Numbered from the stretch's first letter, positions 1 through 9,000 are shown. The stretch is 12,098 bases of DNA from Clostridia bacterium (GCA_017441045.1 JAFSAK010000116.1:1-12098); one strand, 5' to 3'. Translations and numbers: made by a program. Notes: a model not told the origin generated them from the letters alone.

Positions 1-505
1 AGCCGACCATATGGGTATGCTCGCTACATCTATAAATGCTTTAGCCCTTGCAGATGCTTTGGAGCAACTTGATGTCAACGCCCGAGTTCAAACGGCCATT
101 GAAATGCGTCAGATTGCGGAGCCCTATATCAGAAATAAAGCTATTAGACATCTTGAAAAGGGAAGAGTAGTAATATTCGGTTGCGGAACTGGTAACCCCT
201 TCTTCTCTACAGATACCGCCGCAGCGTTACGCGCGGCAGAAATCGGCGCCGATGTTATCTTTAAGGCCACTAATGTTGACGGCGTTTATGATAGCGACCC
301 CAAACTTAATCCCGATGCTAAAAAGTATGATACCCTTTCTCACCACGAGGTACTTGCAAAGCAACTTCACGTTATGGATAGCACCGCGGCATCGCTTTGT
401 ATGGATAACGATATCGATATCCTCGTCTTTAACCTTAATAACCCAGATAATATAGTCAGCGCCGTTTTGGGCGACCATAACGGTACATTAGTAACCGAAA
501 AATAG
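1..505 (+). CDS. pyrH: UMP kinase (uridylate kinase), 3' part only
   Basis: This is the C-terminal part (about 167 codons) of UMP kinase, the amino-acid-kinase-family enzyme that phosphorylates UMP to UDP for pyrimidine nucleotide synthesis in the cytoplasm. The reading frame is open from the first base: the codons before the ATG at 11 read Ala-Asp-His and continue into [18 protein letters not shown], the conserved PyrH segment, so this ATG is internal and the true start lies upstream of the window. Further family motifs are [17 protein letters not shown] (the nucleotide-binding region) and [13 protein letters not shown]. The last residue of the usual AGGTGNPFF motif context is slightly altered (a Cys at the second position of GCGTGNPFF). 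The TAG stop overlaps the AGGAGGA ribosome binding site of frr, which suggests translational coupling. pyrH-frr is a near-universal bacterial pairing. Identity is firm, and only the N-terminus is missing. Confidence 0.96.
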   Translation, partial: ADHMGMLATSINALALADALEQLDVNARVQTAIEMRQIAEPYIRNKAIRHLEKGRVVIFGCGTGNPFFSTDTAAALRAAEIGADVIFKATNVDGVYDSDPKLNPDAKKYDTLSHHEVLAKQLHVMDSTAASLCMDNDIDILVFNLNNPDNIVSAVLGDHNGTLVTEK

Positions 506-510
506 GAGGA
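504..510 (+). promoter_or_regulatory. Ribosome binding site of frr, overlapping the pyrH stop
   Basis: AGGAGGA starts inside the pyrH TAG stop (503-505) and sits 7 bases before the frr ATG at 518. Ribosomes ending on pyrH are therefore placed directly on the frr initiation region. The same arrangement (TAGGAG) recurs at the uppS-cdsA junction at 1856-1861. Confidence 0.85.
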
Positions 511-517
511 TTTATTT

Positions 518-1072
518 ATGCAGGAACTTATTAAAAATACAGAAGAAAAGATGTCCAAAACTTTAGGGGCCCTTGATCGCGAGTATAAAGCGGTAAGAGC
601 GGGAAGAGCCAATGTATCGGTACTCGATAGAATCACCGTTGATTATTACGGCTCCCCAACACCTATTCAGCAGATGGCCGCAGTTTCGGTTCCCGAAGCC
701 AGAACCCTTTTGATTCAGCCCTGGGATGCTTCAATGCTTAAAGAAATCGAAAAGGCCATTCTTACCTCTGAAATCGGCATTAATCCTCAGAACGACGGTA
801 AGGTTATCCGTCTTAACTTCCCACCCCTTACGGAAGAACGCCGTAAGGAAATAGTTAAGGATGTCAGAAGAACCGCCGAGGATTCAAAGGTTTCTATCCG
901 TAATCAACGCCGCGATGCTTTAGATAAATTAAAGGCACTCAAGAAGGGCGGAGAAATCACCGAAGATGATGTTGAGAGCGGTGAAAAGAAAATCCAAAAC
1001 CTCACAGATAAATTCTGCAAAGAGGTAGATGCTCTTTCGGCTAATAAAGAGAAAGAAATAATGGAAATCTAA
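518..1072 (+). CDS. frr: Ribosome recycling factor
   Basis: RRF splits the post-termination ribosome together with EF-G so that subunits can be reused, and it acts in the cytoplasm. The 184-residue length is the family norm (about 185). Diagnostic segments are RAGRANVSVLDRITVDYYG near residues 27-45, PEARTLLIQPWD, the central block IEKAILTSEIGINPQNDGK and the Arg-rich LTEERRKEIVKDVRR, followed by a long helical C-terminal arm rich in Lys and Glu, as expected for the three-helix bundle. The ATG at 518 is set by the strong AGGAGGA 7 bases upstream. The gene follows pyrH by 12 bases. A terminator-like hairpin separates it from uppS, so its expression level may differ from the downstream genes. 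Nothing is missing or unusual in the protein. Confidence 0.98.
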   Translation: MQELIKNTEEKMSKTLGALDREYKAVRAGRANVSVLDRITVDYYGSPTPIQQMAAVSVPEARTLLIQPWDASMLKEIEKAILTSEIGINPQNDGKVIRLNFPPLTEERRKEIVKDVRRTAEDSKVSIRNQRRDALDKLKALKKGGEITEDDVESGEKKIQNLTDKFCKEVDALSANKEKEIMEI

Positions 1073-1080
1073 ATAATATT

Positions 1081-1122
1081 AAGCGGCGCATAATTTATGT
1101 AAAATTTATGCGCCCGCTTTTT
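1081..1122 (+). terminator. Intergenic terminator-like hairpin between frr and uppS
   Basis: The left arm 1081-1093 (AAGCGGCGCATAA) pairs with 1106-1119 (TTATGCGCCCGCTT), leaving a single C bulge at 1113, and a run of five T (1118-1122) follows. The loop is about 12 bases. This is the form of an intrinsic terminator, but uppS starts only 22 bases later on the same strand and I see no convincing promoter between. It therefore probably acts as a partial terminator or as a 3'-end stabiliser for the pyrH-frr message. Confidence 0.7.
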
Positions 1123-1144
1123 CCTTGTATGAAAGAGGGATTTT

Positions 1145-1858
1145 ATGTTCTTCAAAAAGAAATCGATGCAGGATAGGATACTGCCTACCCATATCGCCAT
1201 TATTATGGATGGTAACGGAAGGTGGGCAAAAAAGCGTTCGCTTCCCCGTATGGCAGGTCACGCCGCGGGCTCAAAAACCTTTAAGGATATAGCGAGGTAT
1301 TGCAATAAAATCGGTATTAAGTATCTGACTGTCTACGCCTTTTCTACGGAAAATTGGAAAAGACCTCAAGATGAAGTCGATAATATTATGAATATATTGC
1401 GTGATTATCTTAAGGATACCGAAAACTTCAAAGGGGAGAATATCCGCCTTCAGTTTATTGGTGAGAGAGGACCTTTGGCCGATGATATTAAGGAACTTAT
1501 GCTAAAAGCAGAGGATGACAGTAAGGATGCTACGGGACTCCATCTTAATATCGCCCTTAACTATGGCGGCAGAGATGAAATAGTTCACGCCCTTAAGAAT
1601 ATCATCGAAAAGGGAACGCCTATAGAGGATATAACCGAGGAATTAATTTCCGAAAACTTATATACCGCAGGTCAACCCGACCCCGATTTTATTATAAGGC
1701 CCAGCGGAGAATACCGCCTTTCAAATTATCTTATCTGGCAAGCGGCCTATGCAGAATATTGGTTTTCCGATATTCTTTGGCCCGATTTTAAGCCAAAACA
1801 TTTAGAACAAGCATTAGATGAATTTTCAAAACGCAACCGTCGTTTCGGCGGAGTATAG
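1145..1858 (+). CDS. uppS: Isoprenyl transferase (undecaprenyl diphosphate synthase)
   Basis: This is a cis-prenyltransferase that condenses isopentenyl diphosphate units onto farnesyl diphosphate to make undecaprenyl diphosphate, the lipid carrier for peptidoglycan and other wall polymers. The 237-residue protein has the hallmark MDGNGRWA with the catalytic Asp at residue 22, then the AGHAAG segment, the TVYAFSTENWKRP block, the basic RLQFIGER segment, and the C-terminal IRPSGEYRLSNYLIWQ and WPDF motifs that bind isopentenyl diphosphate. In the C-terminal motif Pro stands where Thr is most often found (IRTSGE), a mild variation. The ATG at 1145 has a GAGGG ribosome binding site at 1135-1139. 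The stop TAG overlaps the AGGAG used by cdsA. It sits in the usual clostridial order before cdsA and dxr, linking MEP-pathway output to wall synthesis. Confidence 0.96.
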   Translation: MFFKKKSMQDRILPTHIAIIMDGNGRWAKKRSLPRMAGHAAGSKTFKDIARYCNKIGIKYLTVYAFSTENWKRPQDEVDNIMNILRDYLKDTENFKGENIRLQFIGERGPLADDIKELMLKAEDDSKDATGLHLNIALNYGGRDEIVHALKNIIEKGTPIEDITEELISENLYTAGQPDPDFIIRPSGEYRLSNYLIWQAAYAEYWFSDILWPDFKPKHLEQALDEFSKRNRRFGGV

Positions 1859-1870
1859 GAGTGAAAAGTT

Positions 1871-2752
1871 ATGAAAACCCGTATAATTTCAGGTCTTGTT
1901 ATAGCCGCCGTGGTGATAGCGCTGCTGATTATCGGCACAACGGTCGCCCCCTTGGTAATAACCGTATTTTTAGGATTACTGGCCGCCGTTGCCGTATTTG
2001 AAATGCTTTGCAACGCTGCAAAAATAAATGATTTATTGAGTTTGGCATTGGCTTCGCTGTTTTCATTGGTCTATGTATTTTTCAAAGATTCCGCTTTTTC
2101 GGATTTGGTGGATAAAAAGTTTATCGATACCCAACTCGACGGAAATCTCAATTCCGGTTGGAAGTGGATTCGCCAGAATATCGATGCCCTCGGATTTGCT
2201 ATAATCGGGCTGTTTGTTTTATTGGCGGTAGTTTTGATTATTAAAAATCATAAGAAATTCTCAATGGGTCAGATAGCCGCATTTATCGGTATGCCTATTA
2301 TAATTTCAACCGCCTTTTTGTGCCTTGGAAGTATTATAAATTCCATAAACGGAATATATTATTTATTGCTTCTTATTAACTTTTCTTCCGTTTGCGATAT
2401 GGGCGCATATTTCATTGGCGTTAACTTCGGCTCCCATAAACTTTGCCCCGAAATCAGCCCTAAAAAGACGGTTGAAGGAGCGCTTGGCGGAATTTTATCA
2501 AGCATCATCATCAGTTTCATTTTAACCCTGATTTTTAGCATTAATAAGGCGTATGTGCTTATTCCTTTAACCGTTCTTTTCTGCATTATCGGTATGTTGG
2601 GAGATTTGTTCGCCTCTGTTATTAAGCGCTCTGTAGGACTTAAAGATTACGGCAATTTAATTCCCGGTCACGGCGGAATACTTGATAGATTTGATAGTAT
2701 TTTGCTCATTGCCCCCGTTCTCTATATATTCATTGAATTTGGAGTGCTTTAA
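1871..2752 (+). CDS. cdsA: Phosphatidate cytidylyltransferase (CDP-diacylglycerol synthase)
   Basis: This enzyme converts phosphatidic acid and CTP to CDP-diacylglycerol, the branch-point precursor of membrane phospholipids. It is a polytopic inner-membrane protein of 293 residues with several clear hydrophobic segments, starting with an N-terminal pair (about residues 5-45). A more polar stretch at about residues 75-105, with Lys, Asp and Trp, separates two membrane segments and looks like an extended loop. The C-terminal CDS signature is complete: Ser249, Lys252-Arg253, Lys258-Asp259, Pro265-Gly-His-Gly-Gly269 and Asp272-Arg-Phe-Asp275, the last supplying metal-binding acidic residues. Translation is coupled at both ends: the ribosome binding site AGGAG at 1857-1861 overlaps the uppS stop, and the TAA stop shares its last A with the dxr ATG. 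Confidence 0.95.
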   Translation: MKTRIISGLVIAAVVIALLIIGTTVAPLVITVFLGLLAAVAVFEMLCNAAKINDLLSLALASLFSLVYVFFKDSAFSDLVDKKFIDTQLDGNLNSGWKWIRQNIDALGFAIIGLFVLLAVVLIIKNHKKFSMGQIAAFIGMPIIISTAFLCLGSIINSINGIYYLLLLINFSSVCDMGAYFIGVNFGSHKLCPEISPKKTVEGALGGILSSIIISFILTLIFSINKAYVLIPLTVLFCIIGMLGDLFASVIKRSVGLKDYGNLIPGHGGILDRFDSILLIAPVLYIFIEFGVL

Positions 2753-3891
2753 TGAAAGAACTTATAATTTTAGGTTCCACCGGCTCTATCGGCACCCAAA
2801 GTTTAGAGGTTGCCCGTGCCCATAATATAAGAGTAAGGGCTCTATCGGCGGGTAGTAACGATAAATTGATGGAGCGTCAGGCGAGAGAATTCAAGCCCGA
2901 TATAGTGGCTTTGAGTGATATCGGTGCGGCTCGCCGCCTTAAAATTGCCCTTAAAGATACCGATATAAAGGTGTTTTCGGGTGAGGAGGGCGTTATAGAA
3001 ACCGCCGCGTATAAGGGAGATATTGTTTTAAGCGCCATTGTAGGTATAGCGGGATTAAAGCCCACCCTTGCCGCCATAAACGAAGGCAAGGATATTGCTC
3101 TTGTCAATAAGGAAACAATGGTAACGGGGGGAGTTATTGTTAATAAACTCGCCCGTGAAAAGAAGGTTAAAATATTGCCTGTTGACAGTGAACATTCGGC
3201 AATATTTCAATCTTTGTCAGGCGCGCCAAACGGCTCTCTTAAAAAGATACTTTTAACCGCTTCGGGCGGCCCATTCTTCGGAAAAACCATTAATGAACTT
3301 AAAAATGTTACCGCAAAGGAAGCCCTTAAGCATCCCAATTGGTCAATGGGCGCTAAAATAACCGTGGATTCCGCAACCCTTATGAATAAGGGACTTGAAG
3401 TTATTGAAGCGGTGCATCTTTTTGGCGTCGAGGCCAAGGATATAGAGGTATTGGTGCATAGACAAAGTATTGTTCATTCGGGCGTTGAGTTTACCGATGG
3501 CGCAGTAATTGCCCAAATGGGAACTCCCGATATGAAGGTGCCGATTCAGTATGCATTAACCTATCCAAATCGTGGAGTTAAGTTTGAAAATCTTGATTTA
3601 TTTAAAATCGGTACTTTAACATTTGAAAAGCCCGATACAGAAACCTTCCGCTGTTTGCCTCTTTGTATTGAGGCGATAAACAGAGGCGGCCTTTATCCTA
3701 CTGCGATTAACGGCGCCAATGAAGAATCGGTGCGACTTTTCCTTGAAGGTAAAATCGGTTTTCTTGATATCGCTGAATTTAATGAGAAAGCGATGGAAAA
3801 AGCTACGAATAAAACCGATTTCTCGGTAGAGGATATTTTTGAGGCGGATAAACTTGCCCGCCAAACAGTTTTAAATCTGGCTACTAAATAA
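2752..3891 (+). CDS. dxr: 1-deoxy-D-xylulose 5-phosphate reductoisomerase
   Basis: This cytoplasmic enzyme catalyses the second step of the MEP isoprenoid pathway, the NADPH-dependent rearrangement and reduction of DXP to 2-C-methyl-D-erythritol 4-phosphate, and it is the fosmidomycin target. The 379 residues cover the family in full: the dinucleotide loop GSTGSIG at residues 8-14, the NKETMV motif, the metal ligands Asp145 and Glu147 in PVDSEHSAIFQ, the flexible lid around HPNWSMG (194-200), the third metal ligand Glu216 in MNKGLEV, and the C-terminal AINGANEESV helix region. The ATG at 2752 overlaps the cdsA TAA by one base, with GGAG at 2741-2744 as the ribosome binding site. Its TAA stop is in the same frame as rseP, which starts three bases later. 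Confidence 0.98.
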   Translation: MKELIILGSTGSIGTQSLEVARAHNIRVRALSAGSNDKLMERQAREFKPDIVALSDIGAARRLKIALKDTDIKVFSGEEGVIETAAYKGDIVLSAIVGIAGLKPTLAAINEGKDIALVNKETMVTGGVIVNKLAREKKVKILPVDSEHSAIFQSLSGAPNGSLKKILLTASGGPFFGKTINELKNVTAKEALKHPNWSMGAKITVDSATLMNKGLEVIEAVHLFGVEAKDIEVLVHRQSIVHSGVEFTDGAVIAQMGTPDMKVPIQYALTYPNRGVKFENLDLFKIGTLTFEKPDTETFRCLPLCIEAINRGGLYPTAINGANEESVRLFLEGKIGFLDIAEFNEKAMEKATNKTDFSVEDIFEADKLARQTVLNLATK

Positions 3892-3894
3892 GGT

Positions 3895-4953
3895 GTGATA
3901 AATATTTCTGCTTTTTTAAATGTTTTAAATAATATTTGGCCCTATGCAGTGGCGGTTGTAGTATTTCTTATACTCATCGTTATTCACGAATTCGGTCATT
4001 TCATAGCGGCAAAACTTTTAGGCGTGAGAGTTAATGAATTTGCCGTTGGTTTCGGTCCTAAACTTTTTGCCTTTAAGGGCAAGGAAACCACATATAAGTT
4101 AAACCTTATCCCACTTGGCGGTTATTGCGCTATGGAGGGTGAAGATGAGCAAAGCGGGGATGAAAGGGCTTTTTGCAATAAAAAACCGTGGCGCCGTTTT
4201 CTTATCGTTTCAATGGGAGCAATTTTTAATATAATTCTGGGATTTATCCTTATAGGTTGTATGCTGCTTCCCACCAAGGTTTTCACTACTACCACTGTAG
4301 CAGGATTTTATGAGGGCGCGGTGAGTTCTGATTATGGCCTTGAGGAAGGCGATAAAATATTGAAGGTGGATGGAAGAAGAATTTTAACCACCTATGACCT
4401 GAGTTATGCCTTTACAAATGTTGATGACGGAAAGATAGATATAACCGTTCTTCGCGACGGCGAAAAGAAGGAACTTAAAGATGTTAAGTTCGGCACAGAG
4501 GAAGAGGAAGGAATAAGTTACCTCACCGTTGATTTTACCGTTGAAGGCAAAAAGAGAACCTTCGGCAGTTTCTTATCGCAGACGGTGAAAACCACCGCAT
4601 CGTATTTTTTGGTAATATGGCGTTCCCTTATAGATTTGCTTTGCGGTAAATATGGTCTTAGCGCAGTTTCGGGACCCGTTGGGGTTACGGCCACCATCGG
4701 TACCGCCGCTAAAATGGGACTTGTTAATCTTCTGCCCATTATGTCACTTATAACCGTAAATTTAGGTATATTTAACCTGTTGCCGATTCCCGCTCTTGAT
4801 GGCGGACGGCTTATGTTTATCCTTTTCGAAATGATTACGGGAAAACCCGTTCCGCAAAAGTATGAATCTATAATTCATGCGGTGGGCTTTGCCCTTTTAA
4901 TAGGCATTATGTTGCTCGTAACCGCAAAGGATATTTTCGGACTGATTTTCTAA
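3895..4953 (+). CDS. rseP: Site-2 protease (RseP/RasP family, M50 intramembrane zinc metalloprotease)
   Basis: This intramembrane protease cuts transmembrane segments of anti-sigma factors or leftover signal peptides. Its substrate in this organism is unknown. The 352-residue protein has an N-terminal membrane helix carrying the zinc motif HEFGH at 31-35, the conserved VNEFAVGFGPKLF loop, a second hydrophobic segment at about 100-125, one PDZ domain at roughly 125-205, and the second half of the active site in NLLPIPALDGG with the zinc-binding Asp302, followed by a last membrane helix. The single PDZ matches Gram-positive members (two in E. coli RseP). The start must be the GTG at 3895: the only codon between it and the in-frame dxr TAA is GGT, and the next Met is far inside the protein. 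No good Shine-Dalgarno is visible (AAGG is almost touching the start), so initiation probably depends on ribosomes ending on dxr. Confidence 0.93.
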   Translation: MINISAFLNVLNNIWPYAVAVVVFLILIVIHEFGHFIAAKLLGVRVNEFAVGFGPKLFAFKGKETTYKLNLIPLGGYCAMEGEDEQSGDERAFCNKKPWRRFLIVSMGAIFNIILGFILIGCMLLPTKVFTTTTVAGFYEGAVSSDYGLEEGDKILKVDGRRILTTYDLSYAFTNVDDGKIDITVLRDGEKKELKDVKFGTEEEEGISYLTVDFTVEGKKRTFGSFLSQTVKTTASYFLVIWRSLIDLLCGKYGLSAVSGPVGVTATIGTAAKMGLVNLLPIMSLITVNLGIFNLLPIPALDGGRLMFILFEMITGKPVPQKYESIIHAVGFALLIGIMLLVTAKDIFGLIF

Positions 4954-4974
4954 AACGCATAAAGAGGGTAGTTT

Positions 4975-6030
4975 ATGTTTACAAATAAAACCACCAAAAA
5001 AGTAAAGATAGGTAGTATGTTTATAGGCGGCGGCTCACCGATTGCGGTGCAGTCAATGTTAAGCGTTCCTGCCCACGATATAGATGGAAATGTGCGTCAG
5101 GCCCTCGCTTTAGAGGCGGCGGGTTGTGAAATTGTTCGCGTTTCAGTTCCCGATAATGAAACTATCAAAACAGTAGAAACCCTTAAAAAGAATATATCAA
5201 TTCCCTTGGTTGCCGATATTCATTTTGATTGGAGATTGGCTGTAGATAGCGTAAAAGCGGGGGTTGATAAGGTTAGAATTAATCCGGGCAATATCGGTGA
5301 TGATGCCCACGTTAAAGAGGTTGCTGATATATGCCGAAATTACGGTGTCCCCATAAGAATTGGCGTAAATTCTGGCTCCCTTGAAAAGAATATTTTAAGT
5401 AAATACGGCTCTCCAACCCCCGAAGCCATGGTTGAGAGCGGAATGTATCATATATCCCTTTTGGAAAAATTTGATTTTGGTGATATAGTTTTATCCCTTA
5501 AATCTTCCGATACCGTAAAAATGTATAAGGCATATGCCTTGGCAGCAGAAAAATGCCCATACCCGTTGCACCTTGGAGTTACCGAGGCGGGAACGGAAAA
5601 TATGGGAGTAATTAAATCCGCTGCAGGTATTGGCGGACTTTTGCTCAGAGATATCGGCGATACCATAAGAATTTCCCTTACTGATGACCCCATAAAAGAG
5701 GTTGAGGCAGCAAATAAACTGCTTAAATCCATAGGGCTTAAAGAGGGCGGAATTAAATTTGTATCTTGCCCAACCTGCGGCAGAACATCTATAGACCTAA
5801 TAGGTATAGCTAAAGAGGCGGAAAAGCGCCTATCGGGTGTAAATAAAGATATAACCGTAGCCATAATGGGATGCGTTGTAAATGGCCCCGGTGAAGCCCG
5901 TGAAGCCGATATCGGCATTGCAGGCGGCAAGGGTTGCGGAATCCTCTTTAAAAACGGAAAAATACTCATAAATAATATCCCCGAAGAAAAATTACTTGAT
6001 ACTTTGGTGGAAGAAATAGAAAAAATGTAA
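4975..6030 (+). CDS. ispG: 4-hydroxy-3-methylbut-2-enyl diphosphate synthase (HMBPP synthase)
   Basis: IspG carries out the penultimate MEP-pathway step, the reductive conversion of methylerythritol cyclodiphosphate to HMBPP, using a [4Fe-4S] cluster and an external electron donor such as flavodoxin or ferredoxin. The 351-residue length is that of the short bacterial two-domain form (TIM barrel plus reductase-like domain, without the plant-type insert). The barrel shows the IAVQSMLS start, VADIHFDWRLA, KVRINPGNIG and PIRIGVNSGSLE. The cluster ligands are all present: Cys265 and Cys268 (SCPTCGR), Cys300 (MGCVVNGPGEA) and Glu307 within that motif. The ATG at 4975 has AGAGGG at 4963-4968. It lies between rseP and polC, 21 bases after rseP, and completes a two-gene MEP contribution with dxr. 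Confidence 0.98.
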   Translation: MFTNKTTKKVKIGSMFIGGGSPIAVQSMLSVPAHDIDGNVRQALALEAAGCEIVRVSVPDNETIKTVETLKKNISIPLVADIHFDWRLAVDSVKAGVDKVRINPGNIGDDAHVKEVADICRNYGVPIRIGVNSGSLEKNILSKYGSPTPEAMVESGMYHISLLEKFDFGDIVLSLKSSDTVKMYKAYALAAEKCPYPLHLGVTEAGTENMGVIKSAAGIGGLLLRDIGDTIRISLTDDPIKEVEAANKLLKSIGLKEGGIKFVSCPTCGRTSIDLIGIAKEAEKRLSGVNKDITVAIMGCVVNGPGEAREADIGIAGGKGCGILFKNGKILINNIPEEKLLDTLVEEIEKM

Positions 6031-6043
6031 CGGAGTTGTAAAA

Positions 6044-9000
6044 ATGTACCCCTTTATTAAACTTTTCGGAAATTATATTGATGATGATATAAAGGCCGCA
6101 TTCGGTAGTGCGGTCATCGATAAGTGCGACATTAATTCCGAAAAAAGAGAACTTATCGTCAATATTAAGAGCGAAAATTATATTAATAGGGCTACATTTT
6201 TAACCTTTCGAAACGAAATAAAAAGCGGTTTAAGTTTAAATGAGGTACATACTTTTTGCGTTTTCCCACCCGCTTCATTCTGTAAAGAAGCGTGCCAAGA
6301 TATAACCGAAGAAATCAGACATATTAAACCCGCTTTAAACGGATATTTTAACGGAGCAGAATATGAAGTAGAGGGCGATAAGGTTATAGTTACCCTCTCT
6401 TTCGGCGGACTTGATACCATAAAAGAGTGTGAATTCGAAAAGCATTTTAAGATGCTTGCGTTAAGATATTTCGGCAAAAATGTAGAGATAGGATTTGCGG
6501 GACAACTTGATAATATAGATATGCAGATTCCGCCTGCCGAAGAGCCCGCGCTCGTAAAACCAAAGCCGAAAACCGAAACCAAAATAGATTTCGAAAAACG
6601 CAGGGATATTCCCGAAAATCATCTTTGCTATCTGGATAATCCCAAACTTTTTTACGGCAGAAGCATTAACAGTAATAATTTAAAATCTATGATAGATGTG
6701 ACCGAAACCGATACTGAAATTTGCTGTTTCGGTGAGGTTTTTGCCCGCGAAGACCGTAAAATTAATACCCGTCGCGGTGAAAGGGTTATCGTTAAGTTTA
6801 ACTTCTCTGACCATACAAATTCCCTTGGCGCATCTATGTTTGTTCGCCCCGAGGAACTTGATAAACTCGCTCCTTTGAAAAACGGCGCTTTTGTTCTTAT
6901 AAACGGCGGATATAAATTTGATAATTTCAAAAATGTATTTATAGTTGAGCCCCGTTCCATAGCCCTTTTGCAACCTTATGAGGAAACCGATAACTATGAA
7001 GGCGAAAAGAGGGTAGAACTTCATTGCCATACCAATATGTCTTCAAAAGATGCGGTGGCAAGCGCAGGAGATATAATTAAAAGAGCTTATAAATGGGGAC
7101 ATAAGGCGGTAGCCATTACCGACCACGGTGTTGTTCAGTCGTACCCCGCCGTCGCAGAAGCGGTTAAAGGCATTCGCAAATCGGGTGGTGAATTTAAGGC
7201 GATTTACGGCGTTGAGGCATATTTTGTTGATGATATCAAAAATGATATTTCTAAAATGAATTCCAAGGAAATTGCCAAACTGCGCCACCATCAGATTATT
7301 CTCGTTAAAAATCTTAAGGGTCTTAAAAATCTTTATACCCTTATTTCCGATGCCCATCTTAATAATTTCCATGCCCGTCCTATTACCCTTCGTTCAAAAC
7401 TTGAAGAGTATCGCGAAGGGCTTATAGTGGGCTCTGCTTGTGAGCAAGGGGACCTATATCAAGCAATTTTAAAGGGTGAGCCCGAAGAAGAACTCGAAAG
7501 AATTGCCAAATTCTATGATTACCTGGAAATTCAGCCCCTTGGCAACAATGAATTTATGATAAGAGAATCGGGAAATCCCGATAAAACCGATAAGAAAACG
7601 GGCGCAGTAATCCCCAATAAGTTCAGAAACGTTAAGAATTTTGAGGTTATTAAAGAGTTTAACCGCAAGGTAGTTGAACTGGGCGATAAATTGGGAATTC
7701 CCGTTGTAGCAACGGGGGATGTTCACTTTCTTAAAAAGAGTGACGGTATCATTCGTCAGATCGTTATGGCGGGACAAGGTTTTGATGATATCGACCACCA
7801 AGCCCCCCTCTATTTTAAGAGTACTGACGAAATGCTCGCGGATTTCGATTATTTTGGCGATAGGGCGAAGGAATTCGTTATCGATAATCCCAATAAAATC
7901 GCGGATATGATATCCGATGATGTTATTCCTGTTCCTGAAGGAAACTATCCTCCAGTTATTGAGGGCTCCGATGATTTACTTCGTAAAATATGTTGGGATA
8001 ATGCCCATAAAATTTACGGCGAAAATCTGCCTGAAATCGTAGAAAAACGCCTTGCAAAAGAACTTGATGCCATTATAAATAATGGATTTTCCATAATGTA
8101 TATTTCGGCGCAAAAACTCGTGGCATATAGTGAGGAACAAGGTTATCTTGTTGGTTCCCGTGGCTCTGTGGGCTCATCTTTCGTTGCCACTATGGCGGGT
8201 ATTTCAGAGGTTAACCCCCTGGCGCCCCACTATGTTTGCCCAAGTTGTCAGTATAGCGAGTTCTTTACCGATGGCTCGGTGGGTTCGGGATTCGATTTAC
8301 CCGAAAAGAATTGCCCGCACTGTAATACCCCGCTTAACCGAAACGGTCACGATATCCCCTTCGAAACCTTCTTGGGATTTAAGGGCGATAAGGTGCCCGA
8401 TATAGACCTTAACTTCTCCGATGAAGTGCAGAATGAAGTGCAAAAATATACCGAAACCCTTTTCGGAAGCGAAAATGTTTTCAAGGCGGGTACAATTTCT
8501 ACCATAGCCGAAAAAACTGCCTACGGTTTTGCCAAAGCGTATTGCGAAAAGATGGGTATTACCTTAAGTCAGGCAGAACTTGACCGGTTGGCAAAATTGG
8601 TTGAATCGGCAAAAGTCAAGACCACCACAGGTCAGCATCCCGCGGGAATGATTATCGTACCCGAGGGTATGAGTATTTACGATTTCTGCCCCGTTCAGCA
8701 TCCCGCCGATGATGTTAATTCGGATATTATAACTACCCATTTTGACTTCCATTCTATCCACGATACCATACTTAAACTTGACGAACTCGGTCACGTGGTA
8801 CCCACTACATATAAATATCTTGAAGAATATTCGGGAATTCCCGTAAATGATGTTTCTATGAGTGACCCGAAGGTTTACAGTTTGTTCACCTCAACCGAGG
8901 CCTTGGGAGTTACCGCCGAGGAAATTGAATCAAAAACAGGTACCTTCTGTCTTCCTGAATTCGGCACAAATTTCGTTAGAGAGATGCTTGTGGACTGTAA

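Noticed and set aside
11..13. ATG at 11 as the true start of pyrH
   Set aside because: The frame is open upstream, and the preceding codons (Ala-Asp-His) continue the conserved PyrH motif, so this Met is internal.
5448..5969. 173-codon open frame on the - strand inside ispG
   Set aside because: It is fully antisense to a firmly identified gene, and its translation is rich in Pro and Ser with no recognisable domain or ribosome binding site. It is a by-product of codon bias in ispG.
6044..7020. Possibility that the missing PolC exonuclease had moved to the N-terminus
   Set aside because: The N-terminal 200 residues and OB fold show no DEDD exonuclease motifs. They read as the usual PolC N-terminal and OB domains.
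8130..8405. 91-codon alternative + frame inside polC
   Set aside because: It overlaps the conserved zinc finger and active-site region of polC in another frame, and has no independent start signals or recognisable domain.
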